Assembly: GCA_035578175.1 (NCBI GenBank)
Contig: JAQMRL010000014.1
Span: forward strand, 18,521,895 to 18,585,894
Length of the DNA stretch: 64,000 nucleotides
Direction: 5' to 3'
Origin: Catonia carolina
Taxonomy: Eukaryota; Arthropoda; Insecta; Hemiptera; Achilidae
Below the pieces are notes generated by a model. The model searched no databases. It saw only the letters and a list, made by a program, of their open reading frames with translations, and was not told the DNA's origin. How positions within the stretch are numbered: position 1 is the first letter of the stretch; each line of letters starts with the position of its first letter. Both the position numbers and the translations under genes were made by a program. Positions 42,223-54,267 of this stretch are shown in pieces.

Positions 42223-43411
42223 TGTTTGGTAGTTTGTGAGATAACTTCATACAAACAAACAATCACACGTTGCTTCTTTAACCTATAACAGAATAGACAA
42301 CCGCTTTAAGTTTTTCAGTATCTTAGGGAAAGCTTACAGATAGAATGGAAGAAACCGAAATAGATTTTAATATTGTCTTTTAAAACGAAATATAACCAGC
42401 TTGAATTGAGTTTTTTTTAGCCTCGATAAGAATGTCTTAAATTCCACGCGCATTTATTATCGTTTTAATAACATTCAATCTGAAATCAAATAAAAACGAA
42501 GCGAGCATTTGGATGTAGATTACAAGATAAAATAATAAACAGGAAAAAAACAGAACAGATTTTTTTTAAAGGTTATTGAAGTTACTGTGGCGTCGTCGTT
42601 GGTTAGTTTAAAAAGTAGAAGAAAAATCAGCAACGAATTAAGAGTGAGAGGGAGTGTGAGTGAGAATTTTCTCTTTCTTGTGTTGAAACAAAGTCATCAA
42701 TAACGTGGCCTAGCCCCTACAATACAACCCTAAATTTTCTTTCTTTTTTCTTATCACTTTCCCATGCTTTTACAATTTCTCTCTTTATCTCTCTAATATG
42801 GAGTTAGAAGGTATTTTAACGAATCTTCACTTCTACTGCCCCTTAAAGCCAAAAAAGTGGGTTTTGGAAGTACATCCATTTGTGTAATATGTATGTTTTG
42901 CTGTAGCTACTAATACAGTCGAATCGCCTTAATTCTGAATCCTTCCTACATTAAATATTTCCTTTATCCCCTTGAAAAATCCTCAATTCGAATTAAATTC
43001 CTCCTTTATTCAAGGAATTTCGAGAGCTCTGTGGTCATGATGAAGATTTTGATTAACTAAAAAAAAAAAAACAATTGACAATCGATGATAAGACATCTGA
43101 ACGCGTGCATTGTGAACAACAGAAAATCATCAACGTTTTGTTTTTGTTTTGTTTTTTATTTTGTTTTGTTTTTGAATATCATCGTAAGTCTTTTGGTATG
43201 ATTTTAAGGTCATTAAGATATAAGTTATTTATATAATCTATAATAATATCATAAAGACAAAGCGTGTTTTTTGTGCAGGATAATTTCCAAAACTACTAAA
43301 CGAAATTTCATGAAATTTTGACAGCATATCCGTATTATACTAACAGCAACATTTTATTTTTAAATTATAACCGTAAAGACCTTAATGAAATTTAATCAAT
43401 TTAATCAATAT
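42223..43411. other. unassigned sequence with a possible pogo-type terminus
   Basis: ACAGTCGAATCGCCTTAATT at 42917 followed by AATTCGAATTAAATTCCTCC resembles the 'cagtcgaa...aattcgaa' ends of pogo/Tigger elements; support is weak. (TTTTG)n low-complexity lies at 43136-43175. No gene. Confidence 0.35.
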
Positions 43412-43466
43412 GTATGTGTGTGTGTGTGTGAGCGTGCGCGCGCGCGCGTGTGTGTCTGTGTGTGCA
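43412..43466. repeat. GT/GC microsatellite
   Basis: (GT)n with a GCGCGCGC core, outside any H copy. Confidence 0.9.
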
Positions 43467-43649
43467 ATGTGAGTAAGTATTGCTGTTGAAGTAGATAAAG
43501 GGATTTAATAATGGAGAAAGACGTGAGGGGGGGAAACGTAGTTTTGTGTGTGTGTAATACTGTTGAAGACAGTACAAAGTACGTATGTACCTTGTACATA
43601 CGTATAAGGACTAACGAGAGACATATGCGGGAGAATTTATCAAAAAGTG

Positions 43650-43775
<126 letters not shown>

Positions 43776-43827
43776 CGTTGGAGTATAGTCTATCTAGCAA
43801 CTACACAAAATCTGTTACATATTGATT

Positions 43828-44767
43828 TCAAAAAATCTGGTGTGAAACACTCACACGACTTTCTCTTGCTAATGCAAATAATAAACAATATAACCTAACA
43901 TTAGTAATAAAACATTACAAAGAAACAAAAAAATAACCTCAAAATATATAACCTTATTTTAATCATGAGTAAAAGACACAAAATGAAAATCAACCTTAGT
44001 TTGGCTTAAAAATACGGAAAATCACTCTTTCACGCTAAAGTAGGCTCTGTAGAGAAAAATTCTCTAAACAAAAGTTGAAGATCGTTTAATTTTTTATAAA
44101 TTTGACACTTACGTCGTAAGATGCATACTAAGGCTAAAATCTTAACAAATGTCGATTTTTGCACGTTTTCGTGAGAAAAAAAAACAGAAAATCATTAATT
44201 ACTGCTAAACTAAGCGTAAAACAAAAAATGTTTGAAATAAAATTTGCAGGGTTTTGAATTCTCTACAACTTTTATTATATGGAATTTTTTCGCTAAAATG
44301 CATATTAAATTGTAAAAAAACAATTGCATTACACGAAAACAACCTCCTCAAGAATTTCAGCAGACATGGCGCCTACCCTATCTTGTAGAGTATAAAAAAT
44401 TTTGTAAATGAGGCGAGTTTTTTAAAAAAATCGTAGGAGCCGTTTTCGTGAAAATCGGAAAAAGTGAAAAATGACACGAATAAACTACTACTTCCTGTTG
44501 ACCGATTTTGATGAAACTGTTCGTGGCGGGTCCTATCTAACTTAAGTGTCAAGTTTCAAGTTCGTACGATGTTCCGTTCTTGAGATATTCAGTTCACACA
44601 CACACCCACACACATCCAGACACACAGGACCAATCGCTAAAAACATGTTTTTTCGGGTTCAAGGGGACTGAAAACGTGTAGATCCGGTGAAAACTCGATT
44701 TTGAAAAATCGACATGAAAACAATACTTTCTTTCCTATATATTCATCTAGGGAAGAGAAAGTAAAAA
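43828..44767 (-). mobile_element. full-length H element, reverse
   Basis: ATCTGGTGTGAAACACTCACAC at 43834-43855, complete body, CA tract at 44593-44623, GGGAAGAGAAAGT at 44750-44762. Confidence 0.87.
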
Positions 44768-45087
44768 TGACATGAATAACCTAATATTTCCGGATGACCG
44801 ATTTTGATGAAAATGTTCTTGTCAGGTCTAGTGCTACCTAACTTAAGTTTCAATTTCGTACGATGTTACGTTCTTGAGATATTGCGTTCACACACGTGTG
44901 TGCGCGCACACACACGCAACCACAAGTACGCACGCACGCACGCACAGAGACCAATCGCTAAATCAAGTTTTTTGGGTTCAGGGCGTCTGAAGCGTGTAGA
45001 TCCGGTAAAAACTCGATTTCGAAAAATCGACATGAGAACAATACTTCCCTGTCTATATAAATTCATATAGGCAAGAGAAAGTAAAAA
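44768..45087 (-). mobile_element. H element, 5' third, reverse, fused to the previous copy
   Basis: Starts ATGACATGAATAACCTAATA inside the body, directly after the A-run of the previous copy. Continues through TTTTGATGAAAATG, a CA/CG tract at 44889-44950 and GGCAAGAGAAAGT at 45070-45082. Confidence 0.8.
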
Positions 45088-45994
45088 GAAAACCGCAGGG
45101 AGGATGGAGTTACAATTCAGTTCCAAATTTAAGGTGACGTAAGACAACACAGATTTTTATTAAAAGTAAAAAGAAATGTAGTCTGCTTAAAAATGAGTGA
45201 AACATTGAGTCCGATTTGCCACAAAACTAAAAATATAAATAAACTCGATATGAGAATTAATGTTTTGTATCAATAATACCCAGTAAAGCGTTAAAAATTT
45301 CAATTCGATACATAAATGTAATGCCGATGAATAATAAACAACGGTCATTTCTGGGTTTTGTTTCAACGAATTGTATTTTGAAAAGGGGGTATGAAATAAC
45401 GATGACCCACCGATGTGTGTTATAGAGAGGGGGGGGTGAGTGTGAAATGAGGATTTTTGGGAAGGGGTTAGAGCAAACGGAGGAATGGGTCCAGTGGCCT
45501 CATCCGGATTAAAAAGCAATAATTCGGCGGTTGAACGGGGTACAATCAAAATGGCGAATTCAGGAGAATAATACAGCAACGGAAACAGGGCTGCTAGAAA
45601 GGCAGCGGCAAATTAAATGGCCTGGTAAATTCGAGTTTCGTAGCAACACTTTAATCCAGACTATACCCCCTATCGTATTCTATATTTAGGCTTATTCTAT
45701 TCCTCTTAAAATCTGACCAATTTCATCCGGTGTTTTTTCCTTTTTTTTTGATAAACTTCTCTCATATTATTATTTAGTACTCTAAACTTTTCTTTTACTT
45801 CCACTTTACTAAAAGCATAGGTTTTTCCACTACAACGATAAACGATATACTATTAAACTTTTCCGCGATTTCCATAAAAAAAAATCGAAATGTTAAAAAT
45901 TTTTTGATCTGGAGTGGCATTGCCATAAAAAATGAATAAACCAACTTTAATACGGTCTCAAGTATACCGGTGAATGAAAATATTAAAAAATATC
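45088..45994. other. unassigned sequence
   Basis: A 130-residue minus-strand frame (45187-45579) starts MLYYSPEFAILIVPRSTAEL. It has no recognised domain, crosses a G-rich run (45420-45437) and is not called a gene. Confidence 0.4.
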
Positions 45995-46090
45995 AATTTT
46001 TTTCACGTCGATTTTTCGAAATCGAGTTTCAACCGGATCTACACTTTTTCAAACCCCCTGAACCAAAAAAAAAACATGTTTTTAGCGATT

Positions 46091-46140
<50 letters not shown>

Positions 46141-46922
46141 CGTGTGTGAACAAAATATCTCAAGAACGGAAAATTGTACGAACTTGTAACTTGAAACTTA
46201 AGTTACATACTACAAGAGGACCCGACACAAACATTTTCATCAACATCGGTCAACCGAAACTAGTAGCTTATTCATATAATTTTTCACTTTTTTGCAATTT
46301 TCTCAAAAAAGGCTCCAACGAATTTTTTTTAAAAATCGTCTTATTACTACATTTTTTATGCTGTACAAGATAGGGTAGGTGCCATGTCTGCTGAAATTCT
46401 TGGAGAGGCTGTACTCTTGTAAAAAAATTGATATTTTAAGATTGCGGCCTTAATATGCATTTTAGGGCAAAAGTGTATACAATTAAATGTAGATAATTTA
46501 AAAATCTACAACTTTTACTTCAAACATGTTTTTGTATAACACTTAATTTAGGGGTAATTCGTAATTTTCTGGTTTATTTTTTCATGAATGTCTGTCAAAA
46601 ATAGATTGCTTAAGATATCAAGCTTAGTATGCATTTTACAAAAAAATTGTATATAGTCAAATTAAAAGATCTACAACTTTTATTTATAGCATTTTTCTCT
46701 ACAGAGCCTATTTTAGCGTGAAATAGTGATTCTCCGTATTTTTAAGCTAAACTGAGGTTATTTTTCAATTTACATTATTCACTCATGATAAAAATAAAAG
46801 TTATGATTTTTGAGGTTGAGTTTTTTGTTTATTTCTAATGTTTTATTACTAATATTAGGTTATATTTTTGATTATGTGCATTGGTAAGAGAAAGTTGTTT
46901 AAGTGTATCAACCAGATTTTTT
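45995..46922 (+). mobile_element. H element missing its first ~35 bp
   Basis: Starts at TTTTTTTCACGTCGATTTTTC, GT microsatellite at 46091-46148, full body, GGTAAGAGAAAGT at 46882-46894. The hairpin is decayed (GTTTAAGTGTATCAAC). Confidence 0.83.
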
Positions 46923-47761
46923 ATATCATTTTTTATTTTTTTTTACATAAAAATGTTCAACGTGGTTTTAAACGTGTAAGGTTATGTGAGAAGTTAAACA
47001 CTTTAAGTTTAATTTTCCGTGAAGCTTACTACAAGAGGTATTACATTATGCAATGAAACACTAGTTGAAATTTTCTGGGACATAGACTACTATAAATAAA
47101 ATAGAATTCAGTGAAAATGTTGGATGAATAAAACACAAAAATTTATTTATATTAACCTACGCAATAAACAATATTGTTACAATTTATTTTTTCAAAAAAA
47201 AAAGAAAAACTAAACCGAGAAATATATATCACAATATTACTTTGAAACGAGGCATTCGAGAGGGCTATCGTAACACAAGTTGATTTATATGCAGATTTTT
47301 GAAGTGAGAGTAATGAAAGCTTAAACAAAAAAAAAAGAAAGAAGAAAAAACGAAATGAAAAAGTCTGTAGAAGGGAGAAATCTACTTTCCCAAAGCTGTT
47401 ATAAAAAAAAAGCAGGTCACTGCCCGTGGACTGAATATACGAAGCTTATTTGTGCGTTGCCATGGAAACGCTGAAACGTTCAATCCCGTATAAACAATTT
47501 TGACAATACGAACGATGTTACTGAAATTGGCTGAAATTTTAAAATAAAACTAAAAAAAACATATCGCGGTTATTTTGTCTGACATTCAATAAATTTAGTT
47601 TTATTTTTAAGTAATTTTATTTTATAAAAATGTGAAGCCTTTGGCAAATTCACTCCCTTGTCATAAAATTTCGACAAGAAAGAACTTTTACAAATTTGAC
47701 ATTTAAATACTTCCGTAATGATACATAACGATTAAGCTACCTTAAAAAGCTCGTATTAATA
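46923..47761. other. unassigned AT-rich sequence
   Basis: No recognised element. A slightly GC-richer patch around 47410-47480 has no open frame. Confidence 0.4.
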
Positions 47762-48586
47762 AAAAATCTGGTGTGAAACACTCACACAATTTTCTCTTTC
47801 CCATACAAATATTTAACAATATAACCTAGCATTAGTAATTAAACATTATAAATAAACAAAAAAAACTAACCTCAAAAAACATAACCTAATTTTAATCACG
47901 TGAGAATGATGTAAAATAAAAATCAACCTCAGTTTGGCTTAAAAATACGGAAAATCACTCTTTCACGCTAAATAATTAGGCTCAGTAGAAAAAAATCTTC
48001 GTCATACAATTCATACTAAGGTTGAAATCTTAAAAATCTATTTTTTTGCAGATTTTCATGGAAAAAAAGAAAACCACTAATTACCGCTAAACTAAGCGTT
48101 ATGCAAAGAAAAGTTAGAAATTAAAGTTGTAAGTTTTCAAATTCTCTACAACTTTTATTATAGGGCCTATACATTATTGCGCTTAAATGCATATTAAAGC
48201 TGCAATCCTAAAAAAACAATTTTTTTAAGAGAAAACAGTCTTTCCAAGAATTTCAGCAGACATGGCGCCTACCCTATCTTGTAGAGCATAAAAAATGTAT
48301 TAAATAACGCGATTTTTTAAATAAAACGTAGGAGGCGGTTTTGAGAAAATCGCAAAAAAGTGAAAAATGACACGAATTTTAAACACTTAATTTTAAACAA
48401 GTTCGTACAATGGTCCGTTTTTGATATTCTTTTCACACACAAACCAATCGCTAAAAACATATTTTTTTTTTTGGGTTGAGGAGGTCTGAAAACGTGTAGA
48501 TCTGGTGAAAACTCGATTTCGAAAAATCGGTATGAAAACAATACTTTCCTTCCTATATATTCATATAGGAAAGAGAAAGTAAAAAT
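47762..48586 (-). mobile_element. H element, reverse, with internal deletions
   Basis: ATCTGGTGTGAAACACTCACAC at 47766-47787. Part of module B is missing (after 47995), as is most of the ACTTCCGGTTGACC block. The microsatellite is reduced to TTCACACACAAACC. End GGAAAGAGAAAGT at 48568-48580. Confidence 0.83.
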
Positions 48587-48589
48587 GAC

Positions 48590-49680
48590 TAAGATTTCAT
48601 GAGTTAACTAGGGTTGTTAGAGGGAAACTTACAAAGGTTGTATCTGGAAAGCTTGAAGTCAAAGCAGGCGTTCCACAAGGGTCAGTTTTAGGTCCAATTC
48701 TGTTTCTATTGTACATTAATAGGCTACCAGAAGTCATACTTAATGGTAGAGCTTTGTTGTTTGCTGATGACACTTCAGTAATCAGTAACAGTTTACTGGT
48801 GGATGCTCTTGAAGTAAATACACATGTTAACATAGAGTCCGTTGTACAGTTCTTGAATCAAATGTTATTAACAGTTAATGGGAAAAAGTGTCAGTACTTG
48901 CAGTTTAAAAATAAACATAACGTTAAAGAAAGTAAAGAAGGGGATGTATTTATTCATAATAATAGTTTAGAGCATGTAGAAACAGTGAAGTTCCTGGGCG
49001 TATCTCTAGATAGATCTTTGTCTTGGGACTTCTATACCAATCAAGTTTGTAGTAAAATATCATCTGGGATATATACACTAAAACAAATTGCCACATTAAA
49101 TGATAAAAAATTACTAATGGCAGCTTATCATGGCCTCATTCTATCTCATATCCGTTATGGTATTTTAGTATGGGGTAATTCTAGCATGGGTAATATGAAA
49201 AGGGTTTTTAAAATTCAAAAGAAAGCTATCAGGTGTATGGTGGGAGCTAACCAGCTAACCTCATGCAGGCCATTATTTAAGGAGCTTAAATTGCTTACAG
49301 TTCCCTCCCTCTACATTTTTGAGGTGATTATGTATGTTAGGCAACATAATTTTATGCAGAATTTCAATGTTCACAATCATGAGAAACAGGAATGATTATT
49401 ATATGGCTAATCACTCCACAAAATTGTTTGAACAAAAACCTACTTATGCAGGGAGAAAACTCATGAATAAATTACCCCAATTTTTAAAGTGTTGTGAGGA
49501 TTTGAATTCCTTTCAAAAAAATCTGAAAAATTACTTGATCGGCGAAACTTTTTATAGCGTACAAGAATTTCTTTCTTGATAGTAGTGATACATTGTGTAA
49601 TTCTTATATGTATTTCAGGTGTTATATCTGACGACATGTCCTACACTCCTCCTGGAGTCTCCAGGGCGCAAAAAAAAATT
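48590..49680 (+). mobile_element. 5'-truncated LINE with A-tail
   Basis: Begins inside the reverse transcriptase and runs to a 3' untranslated end GACGACATGTCCTACACTCC followed by an A-run at 49671-49679. It lies directly behind the end of an H copy. Confidence 0.75.
48610..49579 (+). pseudogene. LINE reverse transcriptase, catalytic palm retained
   Basis: The reading starts upstream of the first ATG: KLTKVVSGKLEVKAGVPQGS, VLGPILFLLYINRLP, then ALLFADDTSVI with the catalytic FADD, and TVNGKKCQYLQF. Next are the thumb and C-terminal region ETVKFLGVSLDRSLSWDFYT, LILSHIRYGILVWGNSSM and VFKIQKKAIRCMVGANQLTS. At about 49390 the frame shifts +1 and continues RNDYYMANHSTKLFEQKPTY and YAGRKLMNKLPQFL to a stop at 49579. 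GVPQGSVLGP and FADD identify a non-LTR reverse transcriptase; the rest resembles the Jockey/CR1 group, clade not certain. The endonuclease and N-terminal RT motifs are missing. It is the least decayed coding region in the window. Confidence 0.88.
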
Positions 49681-49708
49681 GACTAGCTGGTATTTGGGGG
49701 GGGGGATT

Positions 49709-49762
49709 TTTTTTTGTTTAACGTCCGACTGTTCTGCAATTACTGCTAATGCAGTCGGTAGG
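49709..49762 (-). repeat. SINE type-B tail joined to a different body
   Basis: On the minus strand CGACTGCATTAGCAGTAATT, then GCAGAACAGTCGGACGTTAA and an A-run match the SINE B tail. The sequence 5' of it (49763-49920) is not the tRNA-like SINE body. Confidence 0.65.
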
Positions 49763-49957
49763 GAGGGAGTAGGGTGGTTTACTTCCGAATGTGTTACTGA
49801 GGGTGACAATATTGAAGCAATCAAGCTTGTTAACAACGATAGTCTGAATCAAAAGGTTGGAAGGAAGAAACTCTTTGAGCTGGTGTATTTTCGGGTTAGC
49901 ATGAAAGTAGAATAATGTACGTGAGCGATTAGAATGCAAAATAAATTGACATTATAT

Positions 49958-50426
49958 ACGAGTCATTCGAAAAGTAAAGAACTTTTTGATCTACGAGCCG
50001 CGCAGTTCCTCCGCTGCCGAGTCACAGACCTTCCAATCACCTTGAGCCAGTCTGGCGCTAACAGCGATCCGATACAGTTGTGCACATATGACCACATTCT
50101 GCTGAATTGACGAAGAACTTCTTGCAATAGTTTCGATGGGAGCTTTTTAGTCATCCGCTCTGTAGCCCGGACTTTCCCCCGAATGATTTCCATCTGTTTC
50201 CCCAACTAAAGGACTTTTTGGGTGGAAACACTATGGAAGTGACGACCAACTGAAAGAGAGTGATTTTGATTGGTTGAACAATTTTAGCAGCAACAGAGTG
50301 TGCGAAGGGCACAGCAAAATTGGTGAAACGGAACGACAAAGTGTTAAAATTTGTAAGGCGATTACAAAAAATAACACGTTTAAGGATCAAGTGTGTTGTA
50401 AAAAAGTTTTGTTTTGCTATAGTAGA
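49958..50426 (+). pseudogene. mariner remnant
   Basis: ATACGAGTCATTCGAAAAGT at 49956 has the form of a mariner left end. Around 50205-50345 the plus strand reads PQLKDFLGG and, after a frameshift, KHYGSDDQLKESDFDWLNNF followed by a degenerate tail. This corresponds to the part of mariner transposases after the third catalytic Asp ('LKEFLGGKHYGSDDEV'). About 110-200 bp between the end and the coding scrap are unassigned. The element is internally deleted and truncated by an H copy at 50427. Confidence 0.55.
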
Positions 50427-51064
50427 AAATCTGATGCAAAACATTCACACAACTTTCTCTTGCCAATGAAAATAATGAATAATATAACATAACATTAGAA
50501 ATAAACAAAAAACTAATTTCAAAAAATTTAACTTTTCTTAATCATAAGTGAATGAAGCAAAATGAAAACCAACCTTAGTTTGGCTACGGAAAATAATACG
50601 AAAAATAATACGGAAAATCACTCTTTCACGCTAAACTAGGGTCAGCAGAGAAAAATGCTTGAAAAGAAAGTTGTAGATCTATTAATTTCCTATAAATTTT
50701 ATTATATACACTTTTGTGGTAAAATGCATATTAAAGTCACCATCTTAAAAACTCATTTTTTCTACGAAAGCACAGCCCCCCAAGAATTTCAGCAGATATG
50801 GACCCTACCCTACCTTGTACAACATGAAAAATTTAGTAAATCAGGTGATTTTTATAAAATTCGGAGCAGCTGTTTTGAGAAAATCGCAAAAAGTGAAAAA
50901 TTACACTATAAACTACTACTTCCGGTGGAACGATTTTGATGGAAATGTTCTTGCCGGATCCTCTCCATAACTTAGTACCTAGTTTAATTTTCTAGTTTCA
51001 GCTTTGTATGATGTTCCGTTTTTGAGATATTATGTTAACACACACACGCGCACACACATACGCA

Positions 51065-51129
<65 letters not shown>

Positions 51130-51270
51130 CAATCGCTAAAAACATGTTTATTTGATTCAGGGGGGTCTGAAAATGTTTATATCTGGTGAAAACTCGATAA
51201 AAACAATACTTTCCTTCCCTTTTTTTGCCTATATGAATATATATTCATATAGGCAAGGGAAAGTAAAAAA
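50427..51270 (-). mobile_element. H element, reverse, module A deleted
   Basis: ATCTGATGCAAAACATTCACAC at 50430-50451. The body jumps from module B to the TTAAAGTCACCATC segment, so about 100 bp of module A is absent. Long CA microsatellite at 51038-51126. The end has a local inverted duplication TATATGAATATATATTCATATA before GGCAAGGGAAAGT at 51252-51264. Confidence 0.83.
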
Positions 51271-51574
51271 TATGAAAATAAAGAAAAACGTTTTTTATTT
51301 TCTGAATGAAACTGGTAACAACTTTCCAAAACGTTTCAACGACCTATTTGAGATAGAATTAATTTACAGTAATTTCATTGATGTATATAGGTACATAATT
51401 ATTAAAGACTGACATAGTTTTGCCCACTTGAGTTGAACTCTTGAAAATGATTTTAACTGTTCCATATTTGATTGTAAACAGGTCAAGTGCCCAACATTCA
51501 CAACTCAATGGTTCTACAATGATAACGAACCTCCGTTTTTACGGAAACCCACCAATTCAGGACTTAACTATGAT
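51271..51574. other. unassigned sequence
   Basis: No recognised feature. Confidence 0.35.
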
Positions 51575-51768
51575 ATTTTTACTTTCTCTTTCCTATATGA
51601 ATATAAAGGAAAAAAAGTATAATTTTCATGTCGATTTTTCACCGGATATAGACGTTTTCAGACCCCCTGAACCCAAACATGTTCTTAGCGATTGGTCTGT
51701 GTGTATGCGCGCACACGCATGTGTGTGTGTAAACAAAAAATATCAAGAACGATACATCGCACTAAATT
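51575..51768 (+). mobile_element. H element, 5' fragment
   Basis: ACTTTCTCTTTCC at 51581-51593, TTTTCACCGGATATAGACGT, short GT/GC tract (51697-51730), truncated after ATCAAGAACGATACATCGC. Confidence 0.78.
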
Positions 51769-52328
51769 AATGGAACTAGCCATGAAGTTTGGCAACGATG
51801 CGTGACGTTGGAAACTTCCCTCATCGGTAGAACAAGCATTTTTGCCCGCTCCGTATTAAGTTTTTAAATAAAAATATACCCATTTTAAAAAATTGCTGTA
51901 AAGTCTACAATCCAATTTTTATTTCAATAATTGTCACAATTTGAGTACAGATTAAATGACGAAAATAATGATATAATTTAAAAGAAAAAGTTACGTTTGA
52001 AAATTAACGACAGTTTCTTAAAAGATTAAATTTTGAATTTGGGATTTTGCAGAGTCCTTTACAAAGAACTGTTATACGTTCTCCTAAAATTTAGCGAGAA
52101 TCGGACCACCCGTTCTGATTTTACACGACTCCAAATCAGGGCTTCGGGAAATTCGGGTAAAAAAACGGGCACTTTTTTGTTCAATCCGCAATAACACAAC
52201 TTAAACCCGTTACAAAAATTTGGCTTTTCGTCTAATCAACGTAAATTTAAAGAAGCTACATTTTGATGAAAAGTAAATTAATATCCGACAAATTGCTTTC
52301 AAACTCGAGTCTTCATAATTTTAAAACG
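51769..52328. other. unassigned sequence
   Basis: No supported gene or repeat. Confidence 0.4.
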
Positions 52329-52330
52329 TA

Positions 52331-53268
52331 CGAGGTGTGACTATTAAAAAACGAGACTGACGTTGTAAAAAATTTTATTTTTATTTTATACATAATCTTT
52401 TATTGTCACCTTCAACATACACTCCTTTCTATTCCTACAACGCTCCACGCGAATTTTCCATTGTTGGAAACAGTGTTTGAAATCATCTTGTCAGCTCCTA
52501 CAGGACACGTGCCGCTTTCTCTTTTACAGCTTCCACAGACTCAAATCTTGTCCCTTTTAATGCAGATTTCACCTTAGGGAACAGGTAGAAGTCACATGGT
52601 GCAAGATCTCGTGAATAAGGTGCATGTTCTAACACAGATGCTGTACTTGGCTAAGAACCTCTTGACAGATAACGTGGAATGACCTGGCGCATTGTCTTGG
52701 TGAAGAACCCATGATTTGTCCTTCTACACATTTCGGGGCGTTTTTTCCTTACTGTTTGACGTAGTTAAGAAAGTACCTCAAGGTAGTAATATTGATTAAT
52801 TGTTTGACCTTCAGGAACCCAGTGAAGGTACAAAATCCCATTGATATAAAAGAAACAATCATCATTGCTTTATATTTTGACTAGCTCATTCGAGTTTTTT
52901 AGGCTCTCGGTTAAGTTCGGCTCTTCCAGTGCATGGATTGGCGCTTCATTTCCGGATCATAAGTAGAAAACCACGTGTCTTCACATGTTATTATCGTTTC
53001 AAAAAAATTTGCGTCATTTTCAATCGCGTACAAAGTATCAGTACAAACATTTTTGCGAGCTTCATTTTAAACATTTTTGAGCGGCACGTGTCGTGAAGCA
53101 GCTGACAGACGATGACTTCTAGCACTGTTTCCAGCAATGGAAAATTCGTATGGAGCGTTGTAGCGATAGAGAAGGAGTGTATATAGAAGTTGACAATAAG
53201 TGATTATGTACAAAATAAAAATAAAATTTTTTACAACGTCAGTCTCGTTGTTTTATAGCCACATCTCG
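52331..53268 (-). mobile_element. fold-back mariner, copy 3
   Basis: TA at 52329-52330; ends CGAGGTGTGACTATTAAAAA and TTTTATAGCCACATCTCG. The arm 53081-53268 is an inverted copy of 52331-52517. The junction is the same as in copy 2 (TTCATTTTAAACATTTTTGA then GCGGCACGTG). The coding remnant is on the minus strand, with CDETWFST, QDNAPGHS and SRDLAPCDFYLFPKVKSALK. In copy 3 this strand shows longer uninterrupted similarity than copies 1 and 2, but still with lesions. Confidence 0.85.
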
Positions 53269-53416
53269 TCTAATAGCATGTTTGCCTTTTGTCATAGAAA
53301 GGATATAATGCCCCCTTTAAAGTTATCAATATGACAGCACGCAGCGCGGGCGCAACGGCTATTTTATAAAAATGGAATGTACAAAAAGTTGAAATTCTAA
53401 CGAAAAAGTTTCCATG

Positions 53417-53465
<49 letters not shown>

Positions 53466-53850
53466 GAATTGTATGAAATGTAAAATGCAATGTATTTTTT
53501 TTTGGTAGGAGAAAGAAATGTGAGTAAAAATTTATTGTTCCATACGATAGTTTCCGGCTGTAATGTTGTAGTACTGTTCTCTCTAACAAACAGACAATTC
53601 AACCCTTATGTGTGTAAATATATGTATCTATAGAGACGTGAGAGATGGTAGAAGGGGGTTTTAAAACAATTCATTCTATGTAGGGGTGTCCAAAAGCACT
53701 CATAAACCAAGAGTTTCATATGATTTATATTTTTAAATTGTTGGGAATTTCAGAGTTGTAAGGTTGGTATTACATAAAAAGTTGTTTGTATGCATGTTGA
53801 GTAGGATTGTACGATGTATGTTATACCATTTGAAAAGATATACAGAGTGT
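53269..53850. other. unassigned sequence with an ATT microsatellite
   Basis: (ATT)n at 53418-53465. The poly-Asn frame 53270-53602 is caused by it. Confidence 0.5.
53418..53465. repeat. (ATT)n microsatellite, about 16 units
   Basis: Uninterrupted trinucleotide repeat. Confidence 0.97.
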
Positions 53851-54267
53851 TTTAAAATTCACGTCCAAAAAAGAGGAACTTCTTTTACAGGTTCACATAT
53901 TATAGTATAAAACTTCTTTATAGCGACCACCGACAATGATCTGAAAATTCGGTATTTGGGAGAGGTTATTAGTGAAAATTTCATAATTTTACTGGACAGT
54001 AATTATTGGAGCTCAATGGAACGACAGAAAAGATTCAGTGTCCTTTTTCATGTAGTTTATTAAGCATCAACCGCGCTTATCAAAATTTTGTTAAAACCCA
54101 TCAAAGAAACTTAGTTCGACCGAAAGAACCAGTGTCATTATTAAGTTCGTTCAAATGATATCTGCTTACATTTAATTAGTGAAAATACACATTTAACAAC
54201 CAGGAAATTTTAATGAATTAGAAATTATGTTAAAGGTATTGTCAATGAATTCAAATATAAGTTAAAA
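53851..54267 (+). mobile_element. possible transposon 5' end
   Basis: TACAGAGTGTTTTAAAATTC at 53851, followed 150 bp later by ATGGAACGACAGAAAAGATT and a short decayed frame (MERQKRFSVLFHVV). The end motif and a frame starting about 170 bp in fit a mariner-type element, but nothing conserved is certain. Confidence 0.3.

Noticed and set aside
45187..45579. 130-residue minus-strand frame as a host gene
   Set aside because: No domain is recognised, it crosses a G-rich low-complexity run, and there is no supporting splice or promoter signal.
53270..53602. Poly-Asn protein
   Set aside because: It is caused by an (ATT)n microsatellite read on the minus strand.
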